Shown one piece after another: positions 23,951 through 35,043 of a DNA stretch of 64,000 nt. Position numbers and translations under genes: made by a program. The notes beneath the pieces were generated by a model. The model had not been told where the DNA came from. It did no database searches and saw nothing but the letters and a program-made list of their open reading frames with translations. Position 1 is the first letter of the stretch, and every line of letters starts with the position of its first letter. The DNA comes from Rhizomys pruinosus (taxonomy: Eukaryota > Chordata > Mammalia > Rodentia > Spalacidae), in contig VZQC01005585.1 in assembly GCA_009823505.1 (NCBI GenBank), positions 688,781 to 752,780 on the forward strand, given 5' to 3'.

Positions 23951-24176
23951 TTTAAATTTATTTATTTGTTATTTCTGTGTATGAGTATTTTCCCTGCATT
24001 TATGCAAGTGCACCATATGTGTGCAATGCCCAAAGAGGCCAGAAGAGGGCATTGGAGCCCCTGGAACTGGAGGTACATACAGATGGTTGTTAACTGCCAT
24101 ATGAATACTGGGAACCAATCCCTGGTCCTCTGCAAGAGGAGCAAGTAGAAATCACTGAGACATTTCTCCAGCACCA
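23951..24176 (-). mobile_element. B2/B3-type SINE
   Basis: Reverse diverged copy: GTGCAATGCCCAAAGAGGCC, GGAACCAATCCCTGGTCCTC and GACATTTCTCCAGCACC. Confidence 0.82.
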
Positions 24177-24194
24177 TTTAAAACTGTATGAGAC

Positions 24195-24450
24195 GGGCTG
24201 GAGAGATGGCCTACCGGTTAAGAGCGCCGACCGCTCTTGCAGAGGACCCGGGTTCGATCCCCAGCACCCACATGGCGGCTGAGAACCGTCTGAAACTCCA
24301 GTTCCAGGAGAACTCCAGTTCCAGGGGAATCCGACACCCTCTTCTGATCTCCGCGGCATTGCACGACACGGGTGCACAAACTTACATGCACACAGTACAT
24401 TCATACACATACAAAAATAAATTAAATTTAAAAAAATTAAAAAAAAAACA
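24195..24450 (+). mobile_element. B2 SINE, young
   Basis: Full-length CpG-rich forward B2 (GGGCTGGAGAGATGGCCTAC, GGACCCGGGTTCGATCCCCA). Perfect 14-bp target-site duplication AAACTGTATGAGAC at 24181-24194 and 24451-24464. Confidence 0.97.
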
Positions 24451-24802
24451 AAACTGTATGAGACATGAAATGGCCAGAGATTAATTGGTATGAAGAAACT
24501 GTAGCCCATTTGTGATTTATGGCATAAGAAGATAACATTAGATTAGAAGTAAAGGAATGAAAATGTATTGAGAGCTGTGGAAATATGGAGAATGGAATAC
24601 TGCCTACCCTGTCTTTTTTCATATCCAAAGAGTGATGTCAGCACCTTTAATATCCTTTTGTACTTTTATATGAGGGGAACATCCATGGTTGCACTAACAT
24701 TTATTTCAAAAACAAAGAGAAGGAAAAAAAAAAAAAAGATTGAGGAAGTCAGTCCAGCAGTAAGAAAAAACATGTTCTTAAAATATTTTTTATAACAGTA
24801 CA

Positions 24803-24995
24803 CCCCCAGCACCCACATGGCGGCTGAGAAGCGTCTGTAACTCCAATTCCAGGAGAACTCCAGTTCCAGGGGAATCCAATGCCCTCTTCTGATCTCCGCG
24901 GCATTGCACGACACAGGTGCACAAAGCTACATGCAGACAGTACATTTATACACATAAATAAATAAAATAAAATAAAAAATAAACAAGAACTGTAA
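24803..24995 (+). mobile_element. 5'-truncated B2 SINE
   Basis: Starts mid-element at CCCCCAGCACCCACATGGCG and so lacks the tRNA-like head. The body continues to an A-rich AATAAATAAAATAAAATAAA tail. It is close in sequence to the neighbouring young B2. Confidence 0.9.
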
Positions 24996-25599
24996 AAAAA
25001 TACACCCAAAAAATATGTTAAAATAACCAAAATCTTTTTCTTAAAGGCATGGTAAGGGATTCTAGAGCAGCCGGATGCTTCAGTACACTAGCACAAACAA
25101 GAACTACAGCATTTTCAATCATGGAGAGTAAAACAGGAGCAATATCAAGAGTCTGTGTCATATAAGCCAAGCTAAAAGGACACAGAGGGGTTAACTGGGG
25201 TTCTTCGGTGCCAAAAGTTTCTGAGCAGTCAGATCAGAGCACAGAAGTAGCCAGCAGCTCTGGCTCCTCCGAGGGATGCTTGGCTAGTTTTGGCAAGAGC
25301 TGTTTGCTGCTGTGCAATAGGAAAAGTACGGGAGACTAATAGGAATCCACCTAGCAGCATGGAGAGAAAGTCAGTGGTGTCAGGTGCAGGGAATTGGCAC
25401 CATACACAAGGAAGAGCATTTTTCCTGCTGTTACATATCTGATCATGTGCACAGGAATGAGTAAGATGCGCACTGGCGTCAAGTGTGGGACGTCACTGTG
25501 AGTGTGTTGGTCTAGGGAAGAAGTGGCCTGAAAGGATGTATCCTTGAATGTCATGGGTTTGGGAGAAGGCTCTCTAAATTTTGTTAACATTTTTGTTAT
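24996..25599. other. Non-coding sequence, unrecognised and relatively GC-balanced
   Basis: About 600 bp without visible repeats. Reverse-strand fragments look slightly gene-like (moderate GC, few poly-A runs), but I could not match a protein. Confidence 0.35.
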
Positions 25600-25819
25600 A
25601 TTATTTTAAAAACATTGTATTTTCATTTTATGTGTATGAGTGTATCGCCTGCATATTTGTACGTGCACTGGTGTTGTGAAATGCCCTTGGAGGTCAGAAA
25701 GGGCATTGGATTCCCTGGAACTATAGTTAGGGATGGTTGTTAGCCACCATATTTGTGCTGGTACTTGATCTTGAGTCCTCTGCAAGAGGACTTAACCACT
25801 GAGCCATCTCCCTAGCTCC
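25600..25819 (-). mobile_element. B3/B2-type SINE
   Basis: Reverse copy: TGTGTATGAGTGTATCGCCT, CCTTGGAGGTCAGAAAGGGC and TTAACCACTGAGCCATCTCC. Confidence 0.82.
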
Positions 25820-26035
25820 TTTGTTTTATTATTTTTATGTTATGTGTATGAGTGTATTACCTGTATGTGTGTAAGTGCATCCATGTCATGCAATGCCTAA
25901 GGAGTCAGAAATTGGTGTCAGATCCCTTTAAAATGGAATTAAGCTTTGTTATCTGCCCTGTGTATGCTGGGAACTGAACTCAGGTCCTCTGCAAGAGAAG
26001 CCAGTGCTCTTATCCACTGAGCTCCAGTTCACTCT
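25820..26035 (-). mobile_element. B3/B2-type SINE, adjacent copy
   Basis: Second reverse copy directly abutting the first: TATGTGTATGAGTGTATTAC, GAACTGAACTCAGGTCCTCT and TTATCCACTGAGC. Confidence 0.82.
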
Positions 26036-26099
26036 TCCTAAATTTCAAGAAGAAAAAAATTGTATGAGCCAAGAAATGCTTCAAGTAAGAGTAGAGTTA

Positions 26100-26243
26100 T
26101 AATTTTAATTTTTTGAGGACACAAAGTAGAGGGTGGTAGGGAAGTGGGGGTGGATCTGAGAGAAGGAGGGTGGTTGAATATGATCAAAATAAATTATATG
26201 AAGTTCCCGAAGAGCCAACAGAAATATAATTGAAAAAAAAGAC
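26100..26243 (+). mobile_element. L1 3' end fragment
   Basis: GGGTGGTAGGGAAGTGGGGG, GAATATGATCAAAATAAATT and GAAATATAATTGAAAAAAAA fit a rodent L1 3' terminus with a short A tail. Confidence 0.6.
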
Positions 26244-26600
26244 TTGGAATTTTGATACAGGTACTGATGTCTACCATTTTTATGATCACAATAACTTTTC
26301 TAATAAATTCAATGCAATCTCATTAAGATATAATAACTGCTACTTAATGAATACATAAAATATGTCCTGTATACATTATATAAAACATAAGTTGTGTTTG
26401 AAAAGGACATAAATAAGTTTCCATAAATATTTTCAGAAACATATATTCATTCTTTTGTGTGTGAAGATATGTATTTATATAGTTATGATTTATTATATAT
26501 ATATATATATATATATTTGTGTTTGGCAAATCTTTTCTCAAAGTGTTTGTCATATATTTCATTTTTTTGCCAGATATTTCATAGGGAAGAGTTTTAGGTT
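26244..26600. other. AT-rich sequence with (TA)n
   Basis: Contains an (AT)n run at about 26492-26516; nothing else recognised. Confidence 0.6.
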
Positions 26601-26755
26601 TTTAGATTGATTTATTTAGTTTAGTTCATGTGCCTTGGATGCATACACACCTTGTATATAGGCAGTTATGAACTACCATGTAGGTGCTAGGAATCAAAGC
26701 TGGGTCCTCTGGAAGAACAGCAAGTGTTCTTAATTTCTGGCCATTTCCAACCCAG
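26601..26755 (-). mobile_element. B3-type SINE, very diverged
   Basis: TACCATGTAGGTGCTAGGAA, CTGGGTCCTCTGGAAGAACA and GTGTTCTTAATTTCTGGCCA preserve the reverse B2/B3 5' half. Confidence 0.55.
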
Positions 26756-27027
26756 AATTTTTAATTTAATGAAGTCTATCTTACCAATGTTTCTTTCAAA
26801 TAGCTTAGTGGTGTAATGAGTATAAGAAGTCACAAGTGAGAAAATTTGGGAGGTAGAACTAGTAATCTATTCAATGAGTTAATTTTCTTTTCCTTCTGGA
26901 GAGTGGGACCACATTTCTCAACCTACTTTATAGCTGTTCTGGCCATGACTTTGCAGTATTTTCAAACCCAGTCCATAAAAATCACCTGTATAACCCTCTT
27001 TCCTTTCTTCTGCCATAGTATGTCATT

Positions 27028-27076
27028 CACTTAGTATACAAATTCATTTTCTTTGAATGAATTTGTATACTAAGTG
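27028..27076. repeat. Perfect 21-bp inverted repeat (hairpin)
   Basis: The left arm (27028-27048) starts CACTTAGTATAC and the right arm (27056-27076) is its exact reverse complement. The spacer is the 7 nt TTCTTTG. No transposon explains it. Confidence 0.95.
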
Positions 27077-27137
27077 CTGTCTATTCCTGGTTGGGTTTTC
27101 CAAGTGTAAGAAACTTCCATTGTGTCAGGTTAATATG

Positions 27138-27262
27138 CTTTTTTTTTAACAGGGTCTCCCCTTATTCCCACCTGTCCTAGACCTCACTATGTGGACTAGG
27201 CTGGCCTCAAGCTCACAGAGATCCACCTGCGTCTGCCCCCCAAGTGCTGGGATTAAAGATGT
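27138..27262 (-). mobile_element. B1 SINE, diverged
   Basis: Reverse B1: AACAGGGTCTCCCCTTATTC ... CCAAGTGCTGGGATTAAAG. The head beyond this is lost. Confidence 0.8.
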
Positions 27263-27717
27263 GGATTTATCTGTCATCCACTACTGTTAGCTTGATTCAC
27301 ACTCTAATTAGTACTACAGGTGGGGTCCTACAAATAGAAACATAAAATACAAATACATGCCACCAGCTTATTAATTCGGCCATCCACTCAAGAAGCTTGA
27401 TATCATGAATCAGACAGACGTGGAATGATACCATTCTTAAGCAAAATATTTAAAATAAATAGGAACTACAATACAGTAAAGACCAAGTACCAACTAGAAG
27501 TTGGCAAATGCAGTTAATAATATATATTACTACCAAGAATTGTAGTAGAGTTTTATTTTAAAAGTTTTATTTTTAAAATATTTAAATGGTCAAAAAAGAA
27601 TGATTAAATATAAATACTCATGAAAGAAGAGTGAATACAAAGTAATTAGTTGCTCATTATTCTAAAATATCTTATTGGTTATATTCCTTATCTTTTAGAA
27701 ATCACATTTTGGATTGT

Positions 27718-27878
27718 TTAGGTTTTTTGACACAGTTGCTCATTATATATTCCTGGTTTGCATGGAATTCACTGTATAGACCAAAGTCTTCCTGAACTCA
27801 CAGATACCCGCCTGTGTCTGCCCTCTCCCCACCTCTGCAAATGTTGGGACTGAAGACATGAGCCACCATGTCTGGGCT
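27718..27878 (-). mobile_element. Old B1-like SINE
   Basis: Diverged reverse B1: TTGACACAGTTGCTCATTAT, ACTGTATAGACCAAAGTCTT and TGAGCCACCATGTCTGGG. Confidence 0.65.
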
Positions 27879-27969
27879 TGGATGGTTTTGATTAGCTTAG
27901 CTTAGGGAGTATTGTGCCATTCATTTCTGTTGGGATTAAAGAAGCTTCCTTTAGGGTTGAAAGTTAGGG

Positions 27970-28128
27970 ACGGAGGACATGGTGGTACACACCTGTAATC
28001 CCAAACTTGGGAGGCAGAGGCAGGTGGATCTCTGTGAGTTCAAGGCCAGCCTAGTCTACACAGTGAGTTCCAGGACAGCAGGGGCTACAGGGAGTCCCTG
28101 TCTCCAAAAGACCAAAAAGAAAAAAAAA
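27970..28128 (+). mobile_element. B1 SINE
   Basis: Forward B1: GGACATGGTGGTACACACCT ... GGGAGTCCCTGTCTCCAAAA, followed by a short A tract and a G9-10 run. Confidence 0.92.
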
Positions 28129-29907
28129 GGGGGGGGGGACAGATCAAGGGTAAAAACAAATAAGATTAAAGAAATACATCAAAGAAAAAATTTTAACTGT
28201 GAATAAAAACACACATTACTACCTGGAAACAAGTGGGAGAGAAACACATAATATTTTTGATGAGTTGTACTAACAGAGAAATCAGAAGTTTTGACCTTTA
28301 AAACACCTATGCCAAGAGCAAACGTTGACTCTTCATGGTACAAACAACCATTGAGTTCCCAAACCTATACCACTAAGAAACAGGCTATGAAAAGAGATGT
28401 GCGTCTCACAAGCTTCATATGGGACTACAGAGCTACATAGAAGAAGTTCCTTCAGGTAGAAAGTGGAATTCAGGGCTAGTAAGTGCTCATCATTCTTTCC
28501 CAGCCCCCACATAGGATAGGATGGGAGGGCTCAGAAAAGCCAGTGTGATGGTTGTAGCCCAACATCTCATTGATCTCTTGTTTCTGAGAACATAGCATTT
28601 GTTACCAGTGCATGCATGTACTATTGTTCACTGGGTATTCAGCTACTCACAGTTTGTGTTTTGGTTTATGGATTCTGAGGAGGCACATTAATTCAGATAG
28701 AGAACAATGTACAACACATCTTGATTCCACCTTAGTCTCTGTTTGGGAACTGGGTTGACTTTCAGACCATAGTGGGTTTAATAAATAAATAACATATGCA
28801 TACATATATACACACATATATGTATGCATGCATACACACGTACATATGGACAGACTGTAGAAGAAACTGTGGAGCTATTTATTGCATCCATGCCTCTCTC
28901 CTCCACATATATAATACTTTTCTCAGATTCCTGTGAAGCCAATGTGGCCATGCCACTGAGTTCTAGAAAATAAAATAGTGTGACACATATCATACATGAA
29001 TGGTTTTTTTATTTCCTTTTTCTACTCATATTTTCCCTGGAAGTTGATTCTCAGGAGGATTTTCCAAATTTGTGTTAAGGATGAGTGATCCCCTTTGTTA
29101 CCATCCCTTTTGCACCAATAGAAAAATAGATGAAGAAAATAATATTGAATCGAGCCATTAATATTTTTGAGTTTACTGTGACAAAATAACAATCTACTGA
29201 ATTCTTCAGGGAAAATTTCCAGAGAAAGAAATAGAAATTGGAATGGGATTTACTTGCAAGAAAGAAATATACATGTTTTAGTGGTAAATACATGAGCAAA
29301 ACTCCTGAGGCTGGACTGAGCTCTGAAAGAACAGGAAGCTTTGAGGCCAGTAAGCAACCTTAGCTTCAGGAGTCCTCTTGATCAAATATACTATTTAGTA
29401 ATAATCAGTATTTACATAGCCATTGCATAGTAAGTGATTATTTTCCATAAATTATGCAAACTATATATCATTAGCACGTGATGCTAGAAAGACTTGGATA
29501 GAGAAGTAAACAACTTACTTAATCTCATATCCATGGTAAGGTAGACTTGGAGTTTTAACACACATCTGCCTTTATCCATAACCCAATATCTTAATATTCA
29601 TTTAATTCTGTTGTTTATAAAGAGAAAATATTTTAAAATTCCTTGGGATACTCAGTGGGTTAAATGAATGAATGAATGAATTAATGAATATATAAATAAA
29701 TAAGGACTTGAATTTGTGAGGGTGATGTGATGGAGTGTCCTGGGGAAGTTGACAAGATGGAGGGTCAGTGAAGGGTGGATATATCAAGATGCATTACGTG
29801 TTTGAAATTTTTAAAGACTAAAGTACATTTTATAAAACCTCCCCTGATATAACCATTTGATATAACTGAAAATAGGAGAAGACTGGTTGATGTTTAAACA
29901 CAATGTT
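28129..29907. other. Non-coding sequence; minor simple repeats
   Basis: Includes a TA/CATA-rich patch (28790-28850) and a (TGAA)n patch (29664-29690). The segment at 29700-29840 vaguely resembles an L1 3' end. I see no exons. Confidence 0.4.
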
Positions 29908-29920
29908 TAAAAGACGATCC

Positions 29921-30092
29921 AGCTGGGCATGGTGGCTCAAGCCTATAATCCCAACACTCAGGAGGCAGAAGCAGGCAGATCTCTGTGAGTTCAAGTCCAG
30001 CTTGGTCTACATAGCAAGCTCCAGGCAGCTGGAGCTAAAAAGGGAGGTCCTGTCTCAACAAGACAAAAAAAAAAAAAAAAAAAAAAAAAAAA
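29921..30092 (+). mobile_element. B1 SINE
   Basis: Forward B1 (AGCTGGGCATGGTGGCTCAA ...) with an A tail of about 27 nt. The flanks AAAGACGATCC and AAAGATTATCC are an imperfect target-site duplication. Confidence 0.92.
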
Positions 30093-31094
30093 GATTATCC
30101 AAAGCTGAACCAAAACATATGTTCAGTTGGTCACGGAAGCAATGCTCCCCCAACTCTATTGCTTCCAGTCAGCTCATAGTGTGATAAATCCACAAGGTTA
30201 TCTGTATTTATGTCAGTTTACACCAGCCATTCCACTTCAGTGAATAAAGACATAACCATCATTAATGATCCAAGGGGTAATTTCATTAGATTTTTATAAG
30301 TTAAGCATAAAAATGTAGTTTGCACATATGTTGTCTTTTGTTTTCTTCTTTTGCCCGATATGAAACTGTACTTGATGTAATTATTCTGCTACTTCTCCCA
30401 AATTATGATGCGTTTGTTCCCAGAGGCTAGAGCCCAACAAAGAGGATCTATGTTCCAGTGCCAGTACCAGCTGTTGTAAATTATCTTTCAGCTCAAATGT
30501 GATCTGCTGCTTTCTGATTTCAGGGGTTGTTCCTCTTCAATTCCCAGAAATAACACTTTTCTGAAAGCTGAAAGTTACTAATTAGATACACTAAAGTACA
30601 GTTAAGAGAGTTATAAGTTGCTACAAATGCTTGAGACCTTATAGAGCATCTAATAGATAGTCCTGTTACATCATTGTTGCTTTACTTGGCCAGGGGTGAG
30701 CTTCCACGGTTCTATTAGAAGAGTTTGAAATGGCATGCAGCTTAGGAGTGGATTTATTTAGAGAAATTTACACTAAATATTTAAAAGTCAAAGGGCAGTA
30801 GCTTCAAGGGAACTCACCAAACAGGGTCTGTGCTCATTGGCTGGGAGTCTAGTCAAATGCAAGTAAAATAAATTGGTGTCCATCTTTCTTATACAAAGTA
30901 ATCTTCACTCTAACGTGATATGTTTCTAGAGTATTTAGGCTTAACAGAGATGTTTAAATGTATCATGTCGAGACTCTAACATATCTCCCCTCCTCAGTGC
31001 AGCCACGGTTTGCTTCTTTCTCACTATAAATATTTATAATTAGTTTCAGTTGAAAAGTACTTGATGACAATCTGAATTGCCTTTCCAAAAATGG

Positions 31095-31118
31095 AGTACT
31101 TGACTTAAGTCAAGTACT
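31095..31118. repeat. Perfect 24-bp palindrome
   Basis: AGTACTTGACTT is followed immediately by its exact reverse complement AAGTCAAGTACT, with no spacer. Not part of a recognised repeat. Confidence 0.97.
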
Positions 31119-31236
31119 ATATAGGTCTAACTTGTGAATAAAATTAAGGAAAAAAAAAACCTGATGCAGTGTAGACAATGTAAAATTACAACCAATACAT
31201 AGACAAAATAGAAATCATTATAATTAAAAATTTAAG

Positions 31237-31240
<4 letters not shown>

Positions 31241-31281
<41 letters not shown>
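31241..31281. repeat. (CT)n microsatellite
   Basis: About 20 uninterrupted CT units. Confidence 0.97.
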
Positions 31282-31283
<2 letters not shown>

Positions 31284-32109
31284 GATTCCAGGAATTGGTA
31301 CTTTCAGACATTGAACTCAGATCATCACTCATGCTTGGCATCAGCAGTCTTGCACATTAAGCCATCTCACACTTACTATTACAATTTTTGGTGTTCCTTA
31401 CATCAAATTGTTAGGAAGTCATATTTATTGGAAAAGAGAAGTCATCTATATAGAAATAAAGTAAGTAACTTCAGAAATGACTTTGAGCCTGAGATATGCC
31501 ACTCTAGAATATAAAAATGTATAGTATTCTCATATTCCATATTCCAAGGGAATTCTAAAATGTGAAAGTGGGTTTTTCACTTTATGATTAACATAATATT
31601 AATAATGCAGAATTTCCTACAATTAAAAATATTTCTTTCACCTTTTCTTTCCAGTCATGACTAACAATCTTTGCTCTCAGCAGCTAAAGGTGAGTGGCTC
31701 AGCCCACAAGCAATGCAACTGGTCCCATTACTTGTTATTAACCTCATAAACATGCTTTCAACTTCCAAGTTTTTTTTTAAAGCCTCAAAAATTTTTAACC
31801 TAGTGAATGTATAAAATATTTTGTTTGATTTTTCTATTTTGGGACTTCAACAGGTTGATGTGTGAGTGTATAATATTTTTCCATGGATGTTCGGGTATCC
31901 CACAGTGCCCATTGAATCTCTGTGTATATGCAATAAAACGGAAGCATGAATGGCCTTGCATGCTTCGTTTACCAACTAAACAGCCTACCCTGCCTCCTAC
32001 CAGCATCAGGGGTCAACAGCTACTATGCTAGCAGACTGCAAAATGGGTACTGAAGCATTCTTTCCAACTTGGTGTTACAGAAAAGAGGGCTAAAAACATC
32101 ATTCCTAAT

Positions 32110-32262
32110 TTTAAAGAGGGAGGGGATTAGCAGGAGTAGGAAGGGGACAGGAGAGGACAGCAGGAGGCAAATATGATTTAAATACATTATGTACATGCAT
32201 AAAAATCTCATAATGAAAGTCATTATTATGTATAATTAATGTGTGCTAATAAAACATTTAAA
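32110..32262 (+). mobile_element. L1 3' terminal fragment
   Basis: CAAATATGATTTAAATACAT, ATGCATAAAAATCTCATAAT, GAAAGTCATTATTATGTATA and ATGTGTGCTAATAAAACATT match an L1 3' end in order. Confidence 0.65.
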
Positions 32263-33107
32263 AACCCAACTTTAAATAAAATAATCAATCCTGATGTAAA
32301 ATGAGTCTTCAAAAAACATTCAGCATATTGCTCCCTGAAAGTAAGGTATGTGTGTGGCCAGGGTCTCTCTTCCTATGACAAGCGTATGAAGGGAATTTCT
32401 AGAGGTTTTTCTTTCACTGCAAGTACAAAGATTTTCAGAGTGGAGACTTTCAGAGCAGAGAATAATTTCTTAAGAAAAAAGCTTTGCAAACTTGATTTCT
32501 AAAAAGTAATTATCAAGCTGCATGGTAGCATAAAGTCCTATTGATCTAAATTTCTCTCTCTGTATTAACTTCACAGACTTGCATGACTTGGCATCAGTAA
32601 AAGCTAATGATGATTCATGCTATTACCTTCAGGAGCTCCAGTCCCTAGGAACTCAGCTTTGACCTTTTATTAGCACTTTTCTCTCAAGGCAAGTAAGATC
32701 ATCCTCCCAACACACTCCCTAATCACCCTAAAATACCTGGAGATTTCATTAAAAGCCAGAACTGGTAAGGGACTTAAATGCTAAAGGAAAGAAATGTTTG
32801 GTCTAAGAAAAGAATGTATCTGAATCTATAATCCACTCAGCAATCCTGGAAAACAAAATTGAATGTTAAAACTTGGTTTATATAAAATTAAAATAGTACT
32901 AATTATAAGAATGTATGCTATATTACTTTCAACTTTTAAGAGCATTTCTCTTACTCTACTCAGCAGCCTCATGCAATGTTCATATGCATCATTTATGCTT
33001 GATGAAATGTATACTGGGCCCCAAGCTTAGCACTAGGCAATTAAATTACATTCTGTGGCGGTAATATAGAGAGCATCAACTTTTTAAAATTAATGCTTTA
33101 TTGTCCT
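32263..33107. other. Non-coding sequence, nothing recognised
   Basis: No repeat or coding signal recognised. Confidence 0.4.
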
Positions 33108-33146
33108 AAGGGGAGTGGTGGTGCATGTATTTAATCCTAACACTCC

Positions 33147-33822
33147 TGTGTAGGAAAATCCAGTCTGAATTGCAGGCTAGCTTTCAGCTAGCATGCCTCA
33201 GGGCACCGCGTGGCCAGGGTCTGACCCCACCTGAAGGAGGAGCAGACAACATGGCCTAGGTGCGTGATGCTGGGTGGGGCAATGGTGTGCAGTGGTGCAG
33301 AATTGGGGGGGGGGGCTGTGATTGTCTCTGGGAACTGACGTCATTTAGTTTATAAAAGCAGGCTGTATCAAGGAATAAATTTGAATTTCATAGTAACATC
33401 ATCACGGAATTCCCGGCCGTTATTTTGTTAATTATTGCTTCCATACAGGCCTTGGCATTTCGTTCGGGTGGCCAGTGGGTTGGAAAAAGGTTCCCCTTGC
33501 GGACCACCAATCTGGGTAGCTGGTGTTGTGAGTGGACATAGGCTGAAGATAGGCCATCAGCCGTCAGCCTGAAATTCGTGCCCAGGGTTCAGCAGTCTCT
33601 GAGAAGGTGGGAAATCATGGCCACGAGTGGAACACGTGTCTCGTGGGTCCAGGCTAAGGGCCTGAGTTGGAAGTACCACTCAGACCAGGCTATGGGAAGT
33701 AGCTGGTTGGCCTCTTTGCTGAGGGGTAAGCTCCCCACCGTGTCCGCAAAGTGGGCACTGTGTTCCCCTTCCCTTAGCAGGGCTGCATGGTCCTGTTCAG
33801 CATGAAAAGAAAGCTTCCTACA
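33147..33822 (+). mobile_element. Solo LTR, class II (ERVK-like)
   Basis: A 676-bp LTR starting TGTGTAGGAAAA and ending GCTTCCTACA, so its ends form an inverted repeat (TGTAGGAA/TTCCTACA). A perfect 6-bp target-site duplication CACTCC (33141-33146, 33823-33828) fits class II ERVs. It carries a CRE-type TGACGTCA about 10 bp before TTTATAAAAG and an AATAAA shortly after, which marks U3 and R on the plus strand. No internal proviral genes are present. The frames at 33578-33825 are not retroviral proteins. Confidence 0.88.
33335..33382 (+). promoter_or_regulatory. LTR core promoter: CRE + TATA + polyA signal
   Basis: TGACGTCA (full CRE palindrome) is followed by ATTTAGTTTATAAAAGCAGG and then AATAAATTTG within about 45 bp, the expected arrangement at an LTR U3/R junction. 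The motifs are seen directly; activity is not shown. Confidence 0.65.
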
Positions 33823-34064
33823 CACTCCAGAGGAGAGGCAATCCTAGTCGACACAGCAAGTTCCAGGCCAGCTGGAACTATAGGCAGACCTTGTCTTTAA
33901 AATACAACATAAAGCAAACAAAAAACCCACAAAAACATTTTAGTGTCCTATGCTTTGACAAGTTTCTGATGCAGCTATTGAAATCATAAAGAACAATGCA
34001 CAAATAAAAACTTTACTTTTCTCCTTTTGGGTTCCTGCTGGTCTTCCCTCGCTTTGCAAAATCA

Positions 34065-34065
<1 letters not shown>

Positions 34066-34103
<38 letters not shown>

Positions 34104-34112
34104 GCACGTACG

Positions 34113-34150
<38 letters not shown>

Positions 34151-34153
34151 CAC
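34066..34153. repeat. (CA)n with CG/GTACG interruptions
   Basis: Strict purine-pyrimidine alternation of about 88 bp, with the core CACGCACGCACGTACGCACG between two CA runs. It gives rise to spurious CVCV and HTHT frames. Confidence 0.97.
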
Positions 34154-34241
34154 TCCTTTCCACTTTCCTACTTTTTGTACAAATGAGATTGAATTCTCTT
34201 AGTCAAGCAAACAGCTTATCTCTTTTAAAATTATGGTATAT

Positions 34242-34462
34242 TGGGACTGGAGAAATGGCTTGGTGGGTATAAACACTGGCTGCTCTTGCAGAGGTCCAGG
34301 GTTCAATGGTCAGCAACCACATGGTGGCTAAGAACCATCCATAACTCCAATTTCAGGGGGATCTGACACCTTCTCCTGACATTACCAGGTATTGCACAAC
34401 ACAAGTGCAGTCACCTACATGCAGGCAATACACTCAAATACATAAAACAGTAAATTAAATAT
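34242..34462 (+). mobile_element. B2/B3 SINE
   Basis: Forward copy: GGGACTGGAGAAATGGCTTG, CAGGGTTCAATGGTCAGCAA and ACATGCAGGCAATACACTCA. Target-site duplication TTTAAAATTATG at about 34224-34235 and 34464-34475. Confidence 0.9.
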
Positions 34463-34484
34463 CTTTAAAATTATGATTTACTTA

Positions 34485-34648
34485 TTGGCTTGTTTGTTTA
34501 TTCAGTGTGTGCATGTGTCAGTGGTGAATAGGATGCAAGTAGAGGTCAGAGAACTAATCAACGGAGTGAGTCTTCTCCTTTTATCATGTGGATCCCAGGG
34601 ATCAATTCAGGTCATTACTCATTGAGACATTTTACCAGTCTAAACTAA
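34485..34648 (-). mobile_element. B3/B4-type SINE, diverged
   Basis: Reverse pattern GTAGAGGTCAGAGAACTAAT, CATGTGGATCCCAGGGATCA, ATTCAGGTCATTACTCATTG typical of old rodent tRNA-derived SINEs. Confidence 0.6.
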
Positions 34649-34999
34649 TCTATTTCTAAAGTATGAAAACAGAAGACAGAATCTAATAAGGTAAGGAAGT
34701 ATCTTTGCCACAATTTTGGTAATGGTTTAAACTCTATAAAATTATAAATGGACAGTCTTTGAATAAGTTAAGCCAATGACAGCAGCATTAAGGACTACCC
34801 ATAATTTAAGAGATCATATTAATTCAGATTATTTTTATATGGTGCAAAGCCATCTGCACACATAACGACTCTCCTTTTACTTCAGAATATTGAGCCTAAA
34901 ATAACTCTTTTCTAACAGAAAGGAAACATCTCACTTGACTTCATTTTTGCTCATCCTTGATCTGCTGGTTTCCATCCTAATCGCCCTGCTACAATCCTC

Positions 35000-35043
<44 letters not shown>

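Larger units (their letters stand above)
30093..32109. other. Non-coding sequence; (CT)20 and a perfect palindrome
   Basis: About 2 kb with no SINE or L1 body. It holds the palindrome at 31095-31118 and (CT)n at 31241-31281. This low repeat density makes it a candidate for conserved non-coding sequence, which cannot be tested here. Confidence 0.45.
33108..33905 (+). mobile_element. B1 SINE split by an ERV LTR
   Basis: The forward B1 head GGAGTGGTGGTGCATGTATT (33112 on) stops at 33146. The B1 3' half (AATCCTAGTCGACACAGCAA ... GCAGACCTTGTCTTTAAAAT) resumes after 33828. The LTR between them accounts for the break. Confidence 0.82.

Noticed and set aside
24090..24509. 139-codon frame with peptide such as PPCGCWGSNPGPLQ, also seen near 6.2, 21.0, 22.8 and 43.1 kb
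   Set aside because: The recurring peptide is the translation of the B2 SINE, not a gene family.
25040..25560. Possible second processed pseudogene on the minus strand
   Set aside because: Base composition is gene-like but no continuous homology to a protein could be recognised; a translated search would be needed to revive it.
33578..33825. Overlapping frames suggesting a small ERV gene
   Set aside because: They lie wholly inside the solo LTR; no retroviral gene is present.
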